Assembly: GCA_025455065.1 (NCBI GenBank)
Contig: JALONG010000044.1
Span: forward strand, 1-56,040
Length of the DNA: 56,040 nt
Source of the DNA: Candidatus Kapaibacterium sp.
GTDB lineage: Bacteria; Bacteroidota; Ignavibacteria; Kapaibacteriales; UBA4661
Direction of reading: 5' to 3'
Shown here: in pieces, positions 17,409 to 27,828 of the stretch
How positions within the stretch are numbered: the first letter of the stretch is position 1
Layout: every line of letters starts with the position of its first letter
Position numbers and translations under genes: made by a program
Notes under the pieces: model-generated
Told to the model about the DNA's origin: nothing
What the model saw: the letters and a program-made list of their open reading frames with translations, nothing else
Database searches by the model: none

Positions 17409-19475
17409 ATGACGATGTACTATGATTATTTTGTTCAGTATCGGTGGGCTTTGCTCAGGTTTTTGCTTGTTGTAGGATGTATCTTCTATACAAATGATGC
17501 GACATCGCAGCCAAGACAGCGCGATTCCCTTGACGCGCTTATTCGTGAGTGTGAGCGTCGCACCGACACAGCATCGGCACGAATACTGGCAGATATTGCT
17601 GATGAATATACCGAATATGACAGCAAATATGCACTTTCACTTGCTCACCGTGCTGAATATCTTGTTGCCAAAGGTGCTGTAACACCACTCCGTATTCACG
17701 TATTGAATATTCTTGCTGGCGCGTATCGCACTGATAATAACTATGCTGCTTCTGCCGAATGTTACGAACGTGCTTTAGCGATGGCGCAGAGCATCGAAGC
17801 GAACGGCGAAATTGCCGCAGCGCTTCTTGGACAGGGCTTAGTGCTGATCGAACAAGGAAAATTAGACCAAGCACTACACAAAAACCTGGAGGCGATGCAG
17901 TATGCAAATCTTGGAGACGACCACCGCTTAAAAGTGCTAGTATTGATGAGGCTTGCAGGTGTGTATCATTCCACCAAAAATTACGCTCGCTCAGATAGCC
18001 TCTATAACGCTGCGCAACGGCAATGCGTAGGCACGCGCGACGACGACCTCCTTGCCACATTATTCAATAACAGTGGTGTTCTCTACGAAGAAATGCGCCA
18101 GATGGAACGCGCCTTGCAAGCATATCGGCGTGGTTTGGCGATTGAACTTCGCTTGGGGCGTGAGCAAAGAATCGGGCGTTTGTACAATAATATTGGTGAA
18201 GTATTCATGCGACGGAATCAGTTCGATTCTGCGCTTATCTATCAAAAACGTGCACTACATCTGTACGAAAAAACCAAGTACAATGCTGGCTTGGCGAATC
18301 TACTCGGCACCATAGCTGCGACGGAAAATAAACAGGGGCACTTCTCGGAGGCAGTAACCTTGGCGCGGCGTGCCCTCGACTTTGCAGAGCCGGGCAATTT
18401 TACGCTCGAAAAACTCGTTGCCTATCAAGCATTGTCCGATGCCTTCGCCGGTATGGGTGATTATCGCTCGTCTTTGGCAATGTTCAAGCAGGTAGCGGCA
18501 TTGCAAGATTCGATGTATAGCATTGCCAGCGCACAAAAACTTGCCGAATTGGAAACAGCCCAAAAAGAGCAGGAAATCAAGCTCTTGCAAAGCAAACAAG
18601 CGCAAGAAAATATCATTCGCAATGCTCTCATAGCAGTCGCATTAGCACTCGCGGGCTTTGTGACATTGCTGATTCGGGGAAACAATCGCCGCAAGCGCGA
18701 TAATGCGCGACTCGCCGAACTCAACGACAAACTTTTCGATGCCAACGAGGAACTCAGTCTGCTGACCTCCGAAAAAGATGAAATCCTGAACATCGTAACG
18801 CATGGGCTGAAAAGCCAAATCTTTGGTGTACGCTCGCTTGCCGACAATATGACGACAGCGTTGGCTGGTGGTGCTGTTCCGCAGAATACCGCGCCACTTG
18901 CCGAAATGTCCGGCAGTATCAGCCGCTCGGCAACGCAGATGTTTTCGCTGGTAACGAATCTCCTGACCGTGAACACGGCAGAACAAGGCTTGCTGAAGCC
19001 AGTGCTTGCCAAGACGGATGTTGGCGAGGTTGTGCAGAGTGTTTGTGAGCAGTTCCGAGAATTTGCGGCAGTGAAAAACATCACACTCCGCCTTGATGCG
19101 CCGCAGAACGAAGCCATGTTTGCCCATGCTGATTCCCAAATGCTGCGGGAAGTCTTGGAAAATCTGCTCTCGAATGCGGTGAAGTATTCGCCACATGGCA
19201 AAAACGTCTTTGTGCGCCTGAAAGCCAGCAACGAAGCGGTTCGCGTGGAAGTGCAGGACGAAGGAGAGGGGATTTCGGCGGGCGATATGAAAAAACTCTT
19301 TGGAAAATTCGCCCGCCTTTCCGCTCGTCCGACAGGCGGCGAACACAGTACGGGTCTGGGCTTGAGTATTGTCAAAAAAATGGTCGAAGCGATGAATGGG
19401 CGTGTGTGGTGTGAAAGTGAGTTGGGCAACGGTGCGATGTTTATTATGGAATTGCCAAAAATTGCCGAGGCGTGA
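17409..19475 (+). CDS. TPR sensor histidine kinase with degenerate H-box
   Basis: About 689 residues from the ATG at 17409. A signal peptide or N-terminal anchor is followed by about six TPR units (30-400; YAASAECYERALAMAQ, GRLYNNIGEVFMRR), a TM helix (about 415-432), a coiled coil, then HisKA and HATPase. The H-box reads VTHGLKSQIFGV: His465 is kept, but the Asp next to it and the Asn-Pro of HDLKNP are replaced. In HisKA kinases the acidic residue after His acts in catalysis, so activity may be altered or lost. The HATPase is complete (N-box ENLLSNAVKYSP, GLGLSIVKK). It resembles the kinase at 30060 in its periplasmic half. No partner regulator is adjacent. Confidence 0.9.
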   Translation: MTMYYDYFVQYRWALLRFLLVVGCIFYTNDATSQPRQRDSLDALIRECERRTDTASARILADIADEYTEYDSKYALSLAHRAEYLVAKGAVTPLRIHVLNILAGAYRTDNNYAASAECYERALAMAQSIEANGEIAAALLGQGLVLIEQGKLDQALHKNLEAMQYANLGDDHRLKVLVLMRLAGVYHSTKNYARSDSLYNAAQRQCVGTRDDDLLATLFNNSGVLYEEMRQMERALQAYRRGLAIELRLGREQRIGRLYNNIGEVFMRRNQFDSALIYQKRALHLYEKTKYNAGLANLLGTIAATENKQGHFSEAVTLARRALDFAEPGNFTLEKLVAYQALSDAFAGMGDYRSSLAMFKQVAALQDSMYSIASAQKLAELETAQKEQEIKLLQSKQAQENIIRNALIAVALALAGFVTLLIRGNNRRKRDNARLAELNDKLFDANEELSLLTSEKDEILNIVTHGLKSQIFGVRSLADNMTTALAGGAVPQNTAPLAEMSGSISRSATQMFSLVTNLLTVNTAEQGLLKPVLAKTDVGEVVQSVCEQFREFAAVKNITLRLDAPQNEAMFAHADSQMLREVLENLLSNAVKYSPHGKNVFVRLKASNEAVRVEVQDEGEGISAGDMKKLFGKFARLSARPTGGEHSTGLGLSIVKKMVEAMNGRVWCESELGNGAMFIMELPKIAEA

Positions 19476-19817
19476 ATTGAAGGAACAAAGAGAACATGAA
19501 TTCGCGAAAATCGGTAAATCAAGATTGCAAAAGTAAACTTTCTATCGTAAGTTGAGGGCTGCTCAACGTAATTGTAGCAGATTATTGCAGAATAGATTCA
19601 AAATTAACGATGCCAACATCCTCCCTTTCAGTGAACGACGGTGTGCAAGAGCAAGGTGAAAAAAGAGAGGCGAGGTCACAAAAATAGTGAGGCGGTCAGT
19701 GAACCTAATGTGTGAGATAGAGCGCTCTTGGAAGGGGTGTTCTATCATAGTTGCCGCATCAAGCAATCATGTCAAATGCAATCAATCAATGATATTTCAT
19801 TCTTCCGAAAAATTGTT
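19476..19817 (+). other. Intergenic region, nothing firm seen
   Basis: 342 nt between the TPR kinase and the chosen start of the oxygenase gene. No terminator-like stem, tRNA or known motif was found. Alternative in-frame starts (ATG 19776, TTG 19728) lie at its end. Confidence 0.4.
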
Positions 19818-22160
19818 ATGGCTTCTTCACCAAGACCACTTGTTCAAGCGACCCGTGCATCCGTTGATGTGGAATTAACCGTCCACACAGGGGAAATACC
19901 GCAAGATTGGTACGGTTCGGTATTCATCAATTCGTCATGCGGAACGGTTAATAGTACGCTGCCTTTTGCACCCGGCGCACAGGAATATGATAGTTCCGTC
20001 ATGAACGGCGACGGCTATATGTGGCGCTTTGATTTGGCGCAATCCCGTGTGCAATGCACGGGGCGACTGCTCAAACCGCCTTGCTACTATGCCGATAGTG
20101 CGGCAGGCAAGTCTTGGTGGGGTTTTAAGAACATGGGGATTTCGCGGATGTCGTTTATCCTCGGTTTTCGTGATGAAGTCAGCACGGCAATTACTCCCTT
20201 CAAAATGCCGACGAAAGACGCAACAACCCCGAATCGTTTTCTTGCTTGTTATGATGCCGGGCGACCATGGGAATTCGACCCCGTATCGCTTCGTATCATT
20301 GCTCCGGCAGGCTCCAATACTGATTGGACTCCGGCAATACCAACCGTTCCTAACCCCAAAGACCACACCAAACAAGCCTATTTGTTCCCCTTTCAACTCG
20401 TACAAAGCACCGCTCACCCAAGCTATGACCCCTACACGGGTGAAATATTTTTGGTGAACTACACCAAATCGCTTGCTACCATGCTGCATGGGGAAGATTT
20501 ACTCAGCGATATTCTCAAACTCACCGAAGAAGGAATTGCGCTGCTGGACGGGCTTGCTGAAAAAATTCTGCAAGAACTCTACGCAGCCCTTCCCAAAGAC
20601 CAACTCGCAGCAAATCTTGAAGCGAACATTACTTTGGTACGTTCTTGGCTTGAAAGCCGCTTGGAAACTGCTGTTTCGGACGAAGAGCGAATCGTCGTGC
20701 GCTGGTTCCAATCTGTGGTGGCGCAGCATGATGCCCTTATCGCGCACCGCCAAGCCAAAGCCGCCGGAATACCTCTTCGAGAGTCGGGTATGGGCGATGA
20801 GGTTATTCTGAAGCGGTGGAACGGGAAGCACGGCGCGGAGTCCGTTATGGATTCTTGGCAGGTGGTGGATACTGAGGGGAATAATCTTCGGATATTTCAG
20901 TGTATGCACCAAACTTCGCTGTCGGAGCATTACCTCATTCTGTCCGATTCGACCTTCAAATTTTCGCTTGATTTGATGATGAATTTTAACAGTCCTTTCG
21001 GCTCTGCCGCCGTGAAGGAGTTCTGCCGTATTGTGCTTTCGGTGCCGCAAGAGCCGTATTTGGATGTGTACATCGTTCCGCGCCCGCCCTTGCGTTCACC
21101 CGACGACCATTCAGCGCCGATTCATGGAAAACTTGTGTGTTACCCGCTTAATCAGCCCATTCCCTTGGAGGCTGTTCACTATTCGGCGGATTACGACGAT
21201 TCCAACGATACTATTACGCTCCATCTTGCGCATAACAGCGCTGCCTGCCTTGCCGAATGGGTACGCACCTTCGACACCCTTGCTTACAATGCCCGCGAGC
21301 GGGTGCAGACAAATGTGATTGGGCTGCCTTCTGCGGGGGAAATGGACATAGGGCGTATCGGGAAATGCGTTATCACGGTTGATAAGCACGCTCAAACCGC
21401 AACGCAGAAAACGTTTACCGCCATTTGGGACGAAGGAAATCTGAAGGATATTCCAAACATCGGCATACACACGTGGGGCGTTGGGCTGTACACCTATCGC
21501 AATATCGTTGCTGCCGATGAAGCCGTGAAGACCATTCGCCATATTTATTGGTCGTGCTATGGCTTCGATCCGCGCTTGCAAACGACGTTTATCGAAGGGT
21601 TGTACTATTTTTACAAGAACCGTATTGTGGACGTTCAAACCGTTCAAGCGATTGCCAAAGAGGGCATCCCGTTTGTGCTGGTGCGGCAAAATACAGCAAC
21701 CATGAAACTCGACGATTATTACCAGTTTGCCAAAAATGTGATTTTGAAATCGGTGCAGTTCGTTCCGCGAAGCAAGGATGCACTCGCTCTGCCGGAAATT
21801 ACCGATGCGCAGATGGACGGGTATATTTTTACGACGGTGCTTGTTTGCACCAACGGCGATTATGCCACAGACTACGAGTGTCAAATCTGGATATTTCAAG
21901 CGTGGAATCTTGCTGCCGGACCCTGTTGTATTCTGACCAATCCGGAGCTTGATTACGCTTTTACGCTTCATTCGGCATGGGTGGACGATATTCAGCACCT
22001 CTACGACACGCCTACGGATGCGGGGTATTCGGTGGAAGATGATTACAATCCCATTGTTGAGAATCTCCTTTACGACGATATACCGCTTGTCGGAGAAGTT
22101 ATCGAATGGCGCATGAAGCACTTTTTCCGAAAGAATGTTTACAAGCCGTTTAATGCGTAA
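19818..22160 (+). CDS. Carotenoid-oxygenase (RPE65/CCD) family protein
   Basis: About 780 residues. The N-terminus follows the family pattern (VHTGEIPQDWYGSVFIN, then VMNGDGYMWRFDL). His200 in STAHPSYDPYTGE and a His in MHQTSLSEHYLIL fit two of the four iron-ligating histidines; later candidates are in GIHTWGVGLY and TLHSAWVDDIQH. Such enzymes cleave polyene double bonds with Fe(II) and O2; substrate unknown. It is longer than usual (about 450-550 residues), with a ~100-residue helical insert (about 225-335; LTEEGIALLDGLAEKI, DEERIVVRWFQSVV) after the first His. It precedes the giant multi-kinase by 106 nt on the same strand, so co-expression is possible. The start could also be the ATG at 19776. 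Confidence 0.82.
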   Translation: MASSPRPLVQATRASVDVELTVHTGEIPQDWYGSVFINSSCGTVNSTLPFAPGAQEYDSSVMNGDGYMWRFDLAQSRVQCTGRLLKPPCYYADSAAGKSWWGFKNMGISRMSFILGFRDEVSTAITPFKMPTKDATTPNRFLACYDAGRPWEFDPVSLRIIAPAGSNTDWTPAIPTVPNPKDHTKQAYLFPFQLVQSTAHPSYDPYTGEIFLVNYTKSLATMLHGEDLLSDILKLTEEGIALLDGLAEKILQELYAALPKDQLAANLEANITLVRSWLESRLETAVSDEERIVVRWFQSVVAQHDALIAHRQAKAAGIPLRESGMGDEVILKRWNGKHGAESVMDSWQVVDTEGNNLRIFQCMHQTSLSEHYLILSDSTFKFSLDLMMNFNSPFGSAAVKEFCRIVLSVPQEPYLDVYIVPRPPLRSPDDHSAPIHGKLVCYPLNQPIPLEAVHYSADYDDSNDTITLHLAHNSAACLAEWVRTFDTLAYNARERVQTNVIGLPSAGEMDIGRIGKCVITVDKHAQTATQKTFTAIWDEGNLKDIPNIGIHTWGVGLYTYRNIVAADEAVKTIRHIYWSCYGFDPRLQTTFIEGLYYFYKNRIVDVQTVQAIAKEGIPFVLVRQNTATMKLDDYYQFAKNVILKSVQFVPRSKDALALPEITDAQMDGYIFTTVLVCTNGDYATDYECQIWIFQAWNLAAGPCCILTNPELDYAFTLHSAWVDDIQHLYDTPTDAGYSVEDDYNPIVENLLYDDIPLVGEVIEWRMKHFFRKNVYKPFNA

Positions 22161-22266
22161 GCATTACCGAAATAACCTCTCGTTTTCAACCCTTGTTTTC
22201 TCACCTCTCGTTCTTTTTTTTTCACGAATTTCTCACCGATTCTCCTAGACAACAAGGAACGATACT

Positions 22267-25200
22267 ATGGCACAGCAAGACTATACCATACTTGAAACGC
22301 TGCACGAAAGTGATAAATCGCGCGTGTATTTGGCAAGTGCCGGGCAAACCGCAAACAAAGTTGTCCTCAAAACCCTCGCCGAAACCGGTGAGGATACATC
22401 GGCAGCGCTGGCATTGCAGAACGAATATGCAATGACGCAAAGCCTCAATAATAGGCTGAAGCCGCATGGACTGACCTACATGGATGCCTCGGTTGCTTTT
22501 GTGCGCGATTTTTTGGAGGGAACGACCTTGGCGGCGTGGATGAAGCAGCATCCACTGCCGCTTCGTCCGGCGTGGTTTGCAGAACAATCGTCGCTCACAA
22601 AGCGCTTGCAGATTGCTATTGCCATGACAAGGGAAATAGAAATCCTGCATAACCAGCGTATGATTCACAAAGACATCAATCCGTCAAACATCATCGTCAG
22701 CGAAAACGATGACAAAGTATTTGTGATTGACTACGAACTTTCCTCCAAACTCGACATCAAAGCGCATTTCCTCGGTAATCCCGAACGTTTGGAAGGAACA
22801 TTGGCGTATCTTTCACCGGAGCAGACCGGACGCATGAACCGCGTTGTGGATTACCGTTGCGACCTCTATGCACTCGGTGTGGTGCTGTACGAACTTTTCA
22901 CAGGGCAAAAGCCCTTTGTGTTCGAGGGCGCAAACAGTGCTTTGGAGTACATTCATGCGCATATTGCCCGTATTCCCGTGCATCCCGCGAAACTGACTGC
23001 TGCCCACGAATCTATCACTCACGAAGTTACTGCTCACGAACCCGCATCACAACAGGGGATTCCGCTGCCTGCGGTAATGGGTGATATTGTAATAAAATTA
23101 CTTGCCAAAAACGCCGAAGACCGCTATCAATCGGCATTCCGGTTGCGAAAAGACTTAGAGGAGTGTTTGCGTCTATGGTTGGAGCAGGGAGAAATTTCGT
23201 CCTTTCCCGTTGCTAAGCACGATATTCCGCTCAAATTCCAGATTCCTCAACGCCTTTACGGGCGTGAAGAGGAGCATCGGAAACTCATGGGGTGCTTTGC
23301 CAAAATTGCTGCGGGGCGCAAAATGCTGACCTTGGTAAGCGGATATTCCGGCATTGGAAAAACTGCCTTGGTCTATGATATTCATGTGCCGGTAACCGAG
23401 CGTAATGCGCTGTTCGTAAGTGGGAAATTTGAGCAGTTCCAGCGCAATATCCCGTTTTCTGCGTGGACAAAAGCCTTCACCGAGTTTGCTGAACTGTTGC
23501 TGACGGAAAACCCTGTATCGGTGAACCAGTGGAAAACCCGCATTCTGGATGCTCTCGGCGACCTTGCGGGCGTAATTACGCAGCTTGTTCCCGCGATGGA
23601 AAATGTTTTGGGCAAACAAGCGCCACCGCCGCTTATTCCCACCAATGAAACGCAAAACCGCTTCAATTATGTGTTGCGTACTTTCATCCGAGCTATCTGC
23701 ACCAAAGAACGCCCGCTCGTGGTCTTTATTGACGATTTTCAGTGGGCTGATGCAGCATCGCTGAATTTGCTGCGCGTGATAATGTCGGAGCCGGGATTGG
23801 GATATTTCCTCGTCATCGGGGCATATCGGGATAACGAAGTGGATGAAGCGCATCCTTTTTCACGCGCTGTGGATGATGTCCAAAAAGAATGGTCAGTCTT
23901 GAACACGATGGATACCAGCGACGCTCACGCACCTGATAATGTCTTGGTTGAGCGCATCATACTGCACAATTTGGAGGAGCAGCATATTACCACGCTGATT
24001 GCAGATACCTTGCAACAATCGCGGGAAAACGTTGCCGCACTTGCCCGTTTGGTGTTCGACAAAACAAGCGGGAATGCCTTCTTTGTGCATCGGTTTACTG
24101 AGTCTTTGCATGAACAGGGCTTTATCGAGCTGGTAACGCTGGACGGCGAACCGCAATGGCGTTACGATATGGGCGCACTACGCGACCTTGCCGCAACGGA
24201 CAATGTGATAAGTTTGCTCACACAAAAAATTATCAAACTGCCCCAGCCAACGCAGGAACTTCTGCGTATCGCGTCGGTCGGCGGGCGCTCGTTTTCACTT
24301 AGGATGTTGGCTATGCTTGCACAGCGTTCTGTTACTGATACCGAGTCCGATTTGTGGGCAGCAATCGAAGAAGGGCTGCTTGTTCCCGAAGATACTTCCT
24401 ACCGCTTTATCAAAGGGTTTGGTGAGAACAATGCCGCCAAAACCCGCTTCCGCTTTGCCCATGACCGCGTACGGCAGGCAGTCTATGAGAGCATTGCGGC
24501 AGAGGAGAAAGAGCGGATTCACAAGAAAGCGGCATTGCAACTGCTGGAGACGCTGGACGAACACGAAACCGAGCAGCAAATTTTTGAAATTGCCAATCAC
24601 CTGAACGCCGCTTCAGCGCTGGTGGATGATAAAGCCTTGCTTTGCCGCGTTAATTACCAAGCCGGCTCCCGCGCTAAACTTTCTACGGCGTATTCTACGG
24701 CGTTCAGCTATTTCGAGCGTGCGTTGCACAGTTTGGAACCGGGTGCGTGGGAGAAAAATTATTCATTCACGCTGAACCTTTACGACCAAACCTCCGAAAC
24801 GGCGTTTTTGAGCGGGAATTATGACGAGATGGAGCGGCTTGTGGCGGAGATTCTGGCACACGGGCAAACGGTGTTGGATAAAGTCAAAGCCTTGGAGATT
24901 CGCACTAATGCGCTATTTATGCGGCAGCAGATTGTCGCTTCGGTGCAGTCCGGGTTGGAGGCATTGGAAATGCTGGGCATGAAGCTCCCCAAAAAGCCAT
25001 CGCAACTGACCGTTATTCTCGAACTTCTCAAAGCCAAGCAAGCTCTCAAGCACACTTCGCCGCAGGAACTTCGCCATTTGCCGCTTATGGAAGACCGCAC
25101 GGAGTTAGCAAAAATGCGGATTATGGCGACGCTCGCGCCGGCGCTGTTTTTTACCGACCCGAATTTGTTTCCGATAATGCTCTTCCGCATGACCGTTCTG

Positions 25201-27684
25201 AGCGTTCAACACGGCATTGCATCGGCATCGGCGTATGCTTTTGCCAGCTTCGGGTTTGTGCTGTGCGGTGTAACGGGAGAAGTCCAGAAGGGCATCGAAT
25301 TTGGCGAATTGGCGTTGTACCTCATTGAACACCGACCCTTTAACGAATATCAAGCCCGTGCGCTCTTTGTGGTGCGGTATTTTATTGACCATTGGCACAA
25401 GCCGATGCACAACAACGTGGGGCAAATCAAAGAAGCATATCGGCATAGTCTCGAATCGGGCGAAGCAGATTTCACGGCGTTTCTGGGCAACGGGTATGTT
25501 GTGTATTTGATACTTTCCGGTACGCCGCTTACCGATGCGGAGCAAGAACTCATGCGGCAGTTGCAATACATCACCCAAAACAAGCTCTTTACGTCGCTGA
25601 CGTTTAATAATATGTATCATCAATTTGTCCTCTGCCTTTTGGGTAAAGCGGAAAACCCCGCACTGATGCAGGGCGAGCGGTATGATGTCATTGCGCAGGA
25701 AGAAGAATATATCAAAACCAATAACCAAAGCACGCTCTTTAACCAAAGCTATTTCCAAATGCAGCTTTCCTTGCTGATGGGCAAGATGCAAGACGGAATG
25801 CGCTTTGCCGAACACGCCGGCGCAACACGCAAAACGGTCGTCGGCACGTCCATTTCGCTTCAGGTGCTGTTTGTGGATGCGCTTTTGCGGTATCACAATG
25901 TGATGAACGGCTCAAGCACCAAGCGCCGAAAAGACGTTGGCGCTATTCGCTCGGCGCTGAAGCAACTCCGCAAAGTGGCGGTAACGATTCAACAGGACTT
26001 TGAGCATAAGGTATTGTGCGTGGAAGCGTGTTTGGCGGCACTTGAGGAAAAAACTGAAAAGGCTTCTGTGCTGATGGAGCAAGCCGTAAAGCGTGTTCGG
26101 GAGTGTGGAAATTTGTACGACCAATGTTTCATTGACTTGGAAGCATACCGTCTCAGCATCTATCTCAAACAGCAAGATTACGCTCTGGAAGCCTTGCAGC
26201 GTGTGTTGATTTCTCTGCAAGATTGGAATGCGTTTGCGGTCATAGAGCAGCTCAAATCCGAGCCGACGTATCGCATCTTGGCAGCCAGACAAGGCAGTAC
26301 CGGTGCTTCGGAGGCAGCATCGCGCCAACAGCAAGGGCAGGCAAAAGAAGGCAGCATTATTGGTAGCACCAAAAATGCTCTTAGTAACGACACTGTGGAT
26401 ATTTACAGCATTATCAAAGGTACACAGATAATCACCGGCGAACTCAATCTAAAAAATCTCATTGGGAAAATGTTGGCGGTGATGTCGGAAAATGCCGGCG
26501 CACAGCGTGGAGTCTTGATTTTGGAGCAGCAAGAAGGCATTTTTGCCGTGCAGGCGGAACTCCTCGATGACGGAACAATCAGCACACTTGAGCCGCCGAT
26601 GCGCTATGAACAGTTCGACCATGCGTGTTTGGCAATTATCAACTATGTGCTGCATTCCGGCGTGAATCTTGTTTTGGACAACGCTGCCGCCGACACACGG
26701 TTTATGAACGACCGCTACATCAAATCGGGGAATATCCGCTCGGTGTTGTGCAGCAAAATCATGGTCAAAAGCAAGGTTGTCGGTACGCTGTATCTGGAAA
26801 ATAACCTCGTTACCGGAGCCTTTACGCCGAGCAGAATTGAGGTGCTGAATATCTTGGGAGCGCAGGCTGCTATTGCTATTGAGAACGCCCGGTATTACAC
26901 CTACGTGGAAGAAATGAACCGCACTTTGGAACAGAAAGTACAAGAGCGCACATCGGAATTGGCGGAGAAAAACGGGCAGTTGATAGAATTGAACCGTGAG
27001 AAAAGTGAGTTGATGGGTATCGTGGCGCATGATTTGAAAAATCCGATTGGAGCGGTGCGGGGGCTTGCTGACCTCATATCTCAGCAAATTGTTGAGGGTG
27101 AGGCAGCTACAAAGGTATCCGAGCAGATTGTCAGCACGGCTGATAGAATGCTTGATTTGGTAACGAATATGCTGGAAATTAACCGCATTGAAGAGGGCAG
27201 TTTTGAACTAAAGCTCGCGAAGTTTGATATTTCTTCGCTTGTCGAGGTGAGTGTGATGCAATATCAATCACCTGCCGAAGCAAAGTCTATCGGGCTGCAC
27301 TACGAGATAAGCGGTGCAGATTTTGAAGTCTTCGCCGATGAGCAAGCACTGATGCAGGTTCTGGAGAATCTTATTTCCAATGCCGTGAAGTATTCCCCGT
27401 TTGAGAAAAACATTGTTGTTCGGCTCAAATCGCTGCCGCATACTGTGCGTGTGGAGGTAGCAGACGAAGGTCCGGGCATATCGGCGGAAGACAAGAAAAA
27501 ACTCTTTGGGAAGTTCACTCGCCTTTCTGCGCAACCGACCGGTGGGGAGAATAGTACCGGTTTGGGCTTGAGCATCGTCAAAAAACTGGTGGAAGCAATG
27601 CACGGGCGCGTTTGGTGTGAATCGGAATTAGGCAAAGGAGCGACATTTATTGTGGAGTTACTAACGCCGAAAAAGGATGTCTAA
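22267..27684 (+). CDS. Giant hybrid Ser/Thr kinase - AAA ATPase - GAF - histidine kinase
   Basis: 1805 residues, soluble. Order: a protein-kinase fold (1-300; Lys in KVVLKTL, catalytic loop HKDINPSN, VIDYELS in place of DFG, SPEQTGRMN); a predicted ATPase with Walker A GYSGIGKT (359-366) and Walker B VVFIDDFQWAD (about 484-494); a long alpha-helical TPR-like region (about 750-1360); a GAF domain (about 1390-1545); HisKA with His1588 (VAHDLKNPIGA); and HATPase (N-box ENLISNAVKYSP, GLGLSIVKK). This is the multi-sensor multi-kinase architecture known from cyanobacteria and other bacteria. The DYE in place of DFG keeps the metal-binding Asp but changes the Gly. No TM helix, so it acts in the cytoplasm. 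It starts 106 nt after the carotenoid-oxygenase-like gene. The HATPase tail matches the array. Confidence 0.92.
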   Translation: MAQQDYTILETLHESDKSRVYLASAGQTANKVVLKTLAETGEDTSAALALQNEYAMTQSLNNRLKPHGLTYMDASVAFVRDFLEGTTLAAWMKQHPLPLRPAWFAEQSSLTKRLQIAIAMTREIEILHNQRMIHKDINPSNIIVSENDDKVFVIDYELSSKLDIKAHFLGNPERLEGTLAYLSPEQTGRMNRVVDYRCDLYALGVVLYELFTGQKPFVFEGANSALEYIHAHIARIPVHPAKLTAAHESITHEVTAHEPASQQGIPLPAVMGDIVIKLLAKNAEDRYQSAFRLRKDLEECLRLWLEQGEISSFPVAKHDIPLKFQIPQRLYGREEEHRKLMGCFAKIAAGRKMLTLVSGYSGIGKTALVYDIHVPVTERNALFVSGKFEQFQRNIPFSAWTKAFTEFAELLLTENPVSVNQWKTRILDALGDLAGVITQLVPAMENVLGKQAPPPLIPTNETQNRFNYVLRTFIRAICTKERPLVVFIDDFQWADAASLNLLRVIMSEPGLGYFLVIGAYRDNEVDEAHPFSRAVDDVQKEWSVLNTMDTSDAHAPDNVLVERIILHNLEEQHITTLIADTLQQSRENVAALARLVFDKTSGNAFFVHRFTESLHEQGFIELVTLDGEPQWRYDMGALRDLAATDNVISLLTQKIIKLPQPTQELLRIASVGGRSFSLRMLAMLAQRSVTDTESDLWAAIEEGLLVPEDTSYRFIKGFGENNAAKTRFRFAHDRVRQAVYESIAAEEKERIHKKAALQLLETLDEHETEQQIFEIANHLNAASALVDDKALLCRVNYQAGSRAKLSTAYSTAFSYFERALHSLEPGAWEKNYSFTLNLYDQTSETAFLSGNYDEMERLVAEILAHGQTVLDKVKALEIRTNALFMRQQIVASVQSGLEALEMLGMKLPKKPSQLTVILELLKAKQALKHTSPQELRHLPLMEDRTELAKMRIMATLAPALFFTDPNLFPIMLFRMTVLSVQHGIASASAYAFASFGFVLCGVTGEVQKGIEFGELALYLIEHRPFNEYQARALFVVRYFIDHWHKPMHNNVGQIKEAYRHSLESGEADFTAFLGNGYVVYLILSGTPLTDAEQELMRQLQYITQNKLFTSLTFNNMYHQFVLCLLGKAENPALMQGERYDVIAQEEEYIKTNNQSTLFNQSYFQMQLSLLMGKMQDGMRFAEHAGATRKTVVGTSISLQVLFVDALLRYHNVMNGSSTKRRKDVGAIRSALKQLRKVAVTIQQDFEHKVLCVEACLAALEEKTEKASVLMEQAVKRVRECGNLYDQCFIDLEAYRLSIYLKQQDYALEALQRVLISLQDWNAFAVIEQLKSEPTYRILAARQGSTGASEAASRQQQGQAKEGSIIGSTKNALSNDTVDIYSIIKGTQIITGELNLKNLIGKMLAVMSENAGAQRGVLILEQQEGIFAVQAELLDDGTISTLEPPMRYEQFDHACLAIINYVLHSGVNLVLDNAAADTRFMNDRYIKSGNIRSVLCSKIMVKSKVVGTLYLENNLVTGAFTPSRIEVLNILGAQAAIAIENARYYTYVEEMNRTLEQKVQERTSELAEKNGQLIELNREKSELMGIVAHDLKNPIGAVRGLADLISQQIVEGEAATKVSEQIVSTADRMLDLVTNMLEINRIEEGSFELKLAKFDISSLVEVSVMQYQSPAEAKSIGLHYEISGADFEVFADEQALMQVLENLISNAVKYSPFEKNIVVRLKSLPHTVRVEVADEGPGISAEDKKKLFGKFTRLSAQPTGGENSTGLGLSIVKKLVEAMHGRVWCESELGKGATFIVELLTPKKDV

Positions 27685-27828
27685 ATAGACCATCTTTTCA
27701 GGGGTTTCCCACGTTCAATACATTTTCTTTACTGCGTTCGTCAAAAACACGTTGTTATCGAAACATTAAAAGGTATGATTGTGTTGGTTGATTTATCGTT
27801 CCAAGTAGCAAACTTGTCCGGAAGACTA

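Noticed and set aside
18461-19522. Long minus-strand open frame (353 codons) opposite the TPR kinase; similar antisense frames lie opposite most kinase tails
   Set aside because: These recurring antisense peptides mirror the conserved kinase tail (codon bias leaves the opposite strand open). No domain, start signal or independent conservation supports a gene.
21111-22121. 336-codon minus-strand frame opposite the carotenoid-oxygenase-like gene
   Set aside because: It lies fully inside a well-supported coding gene, has no recognisable domain, and is explained by codon bias.
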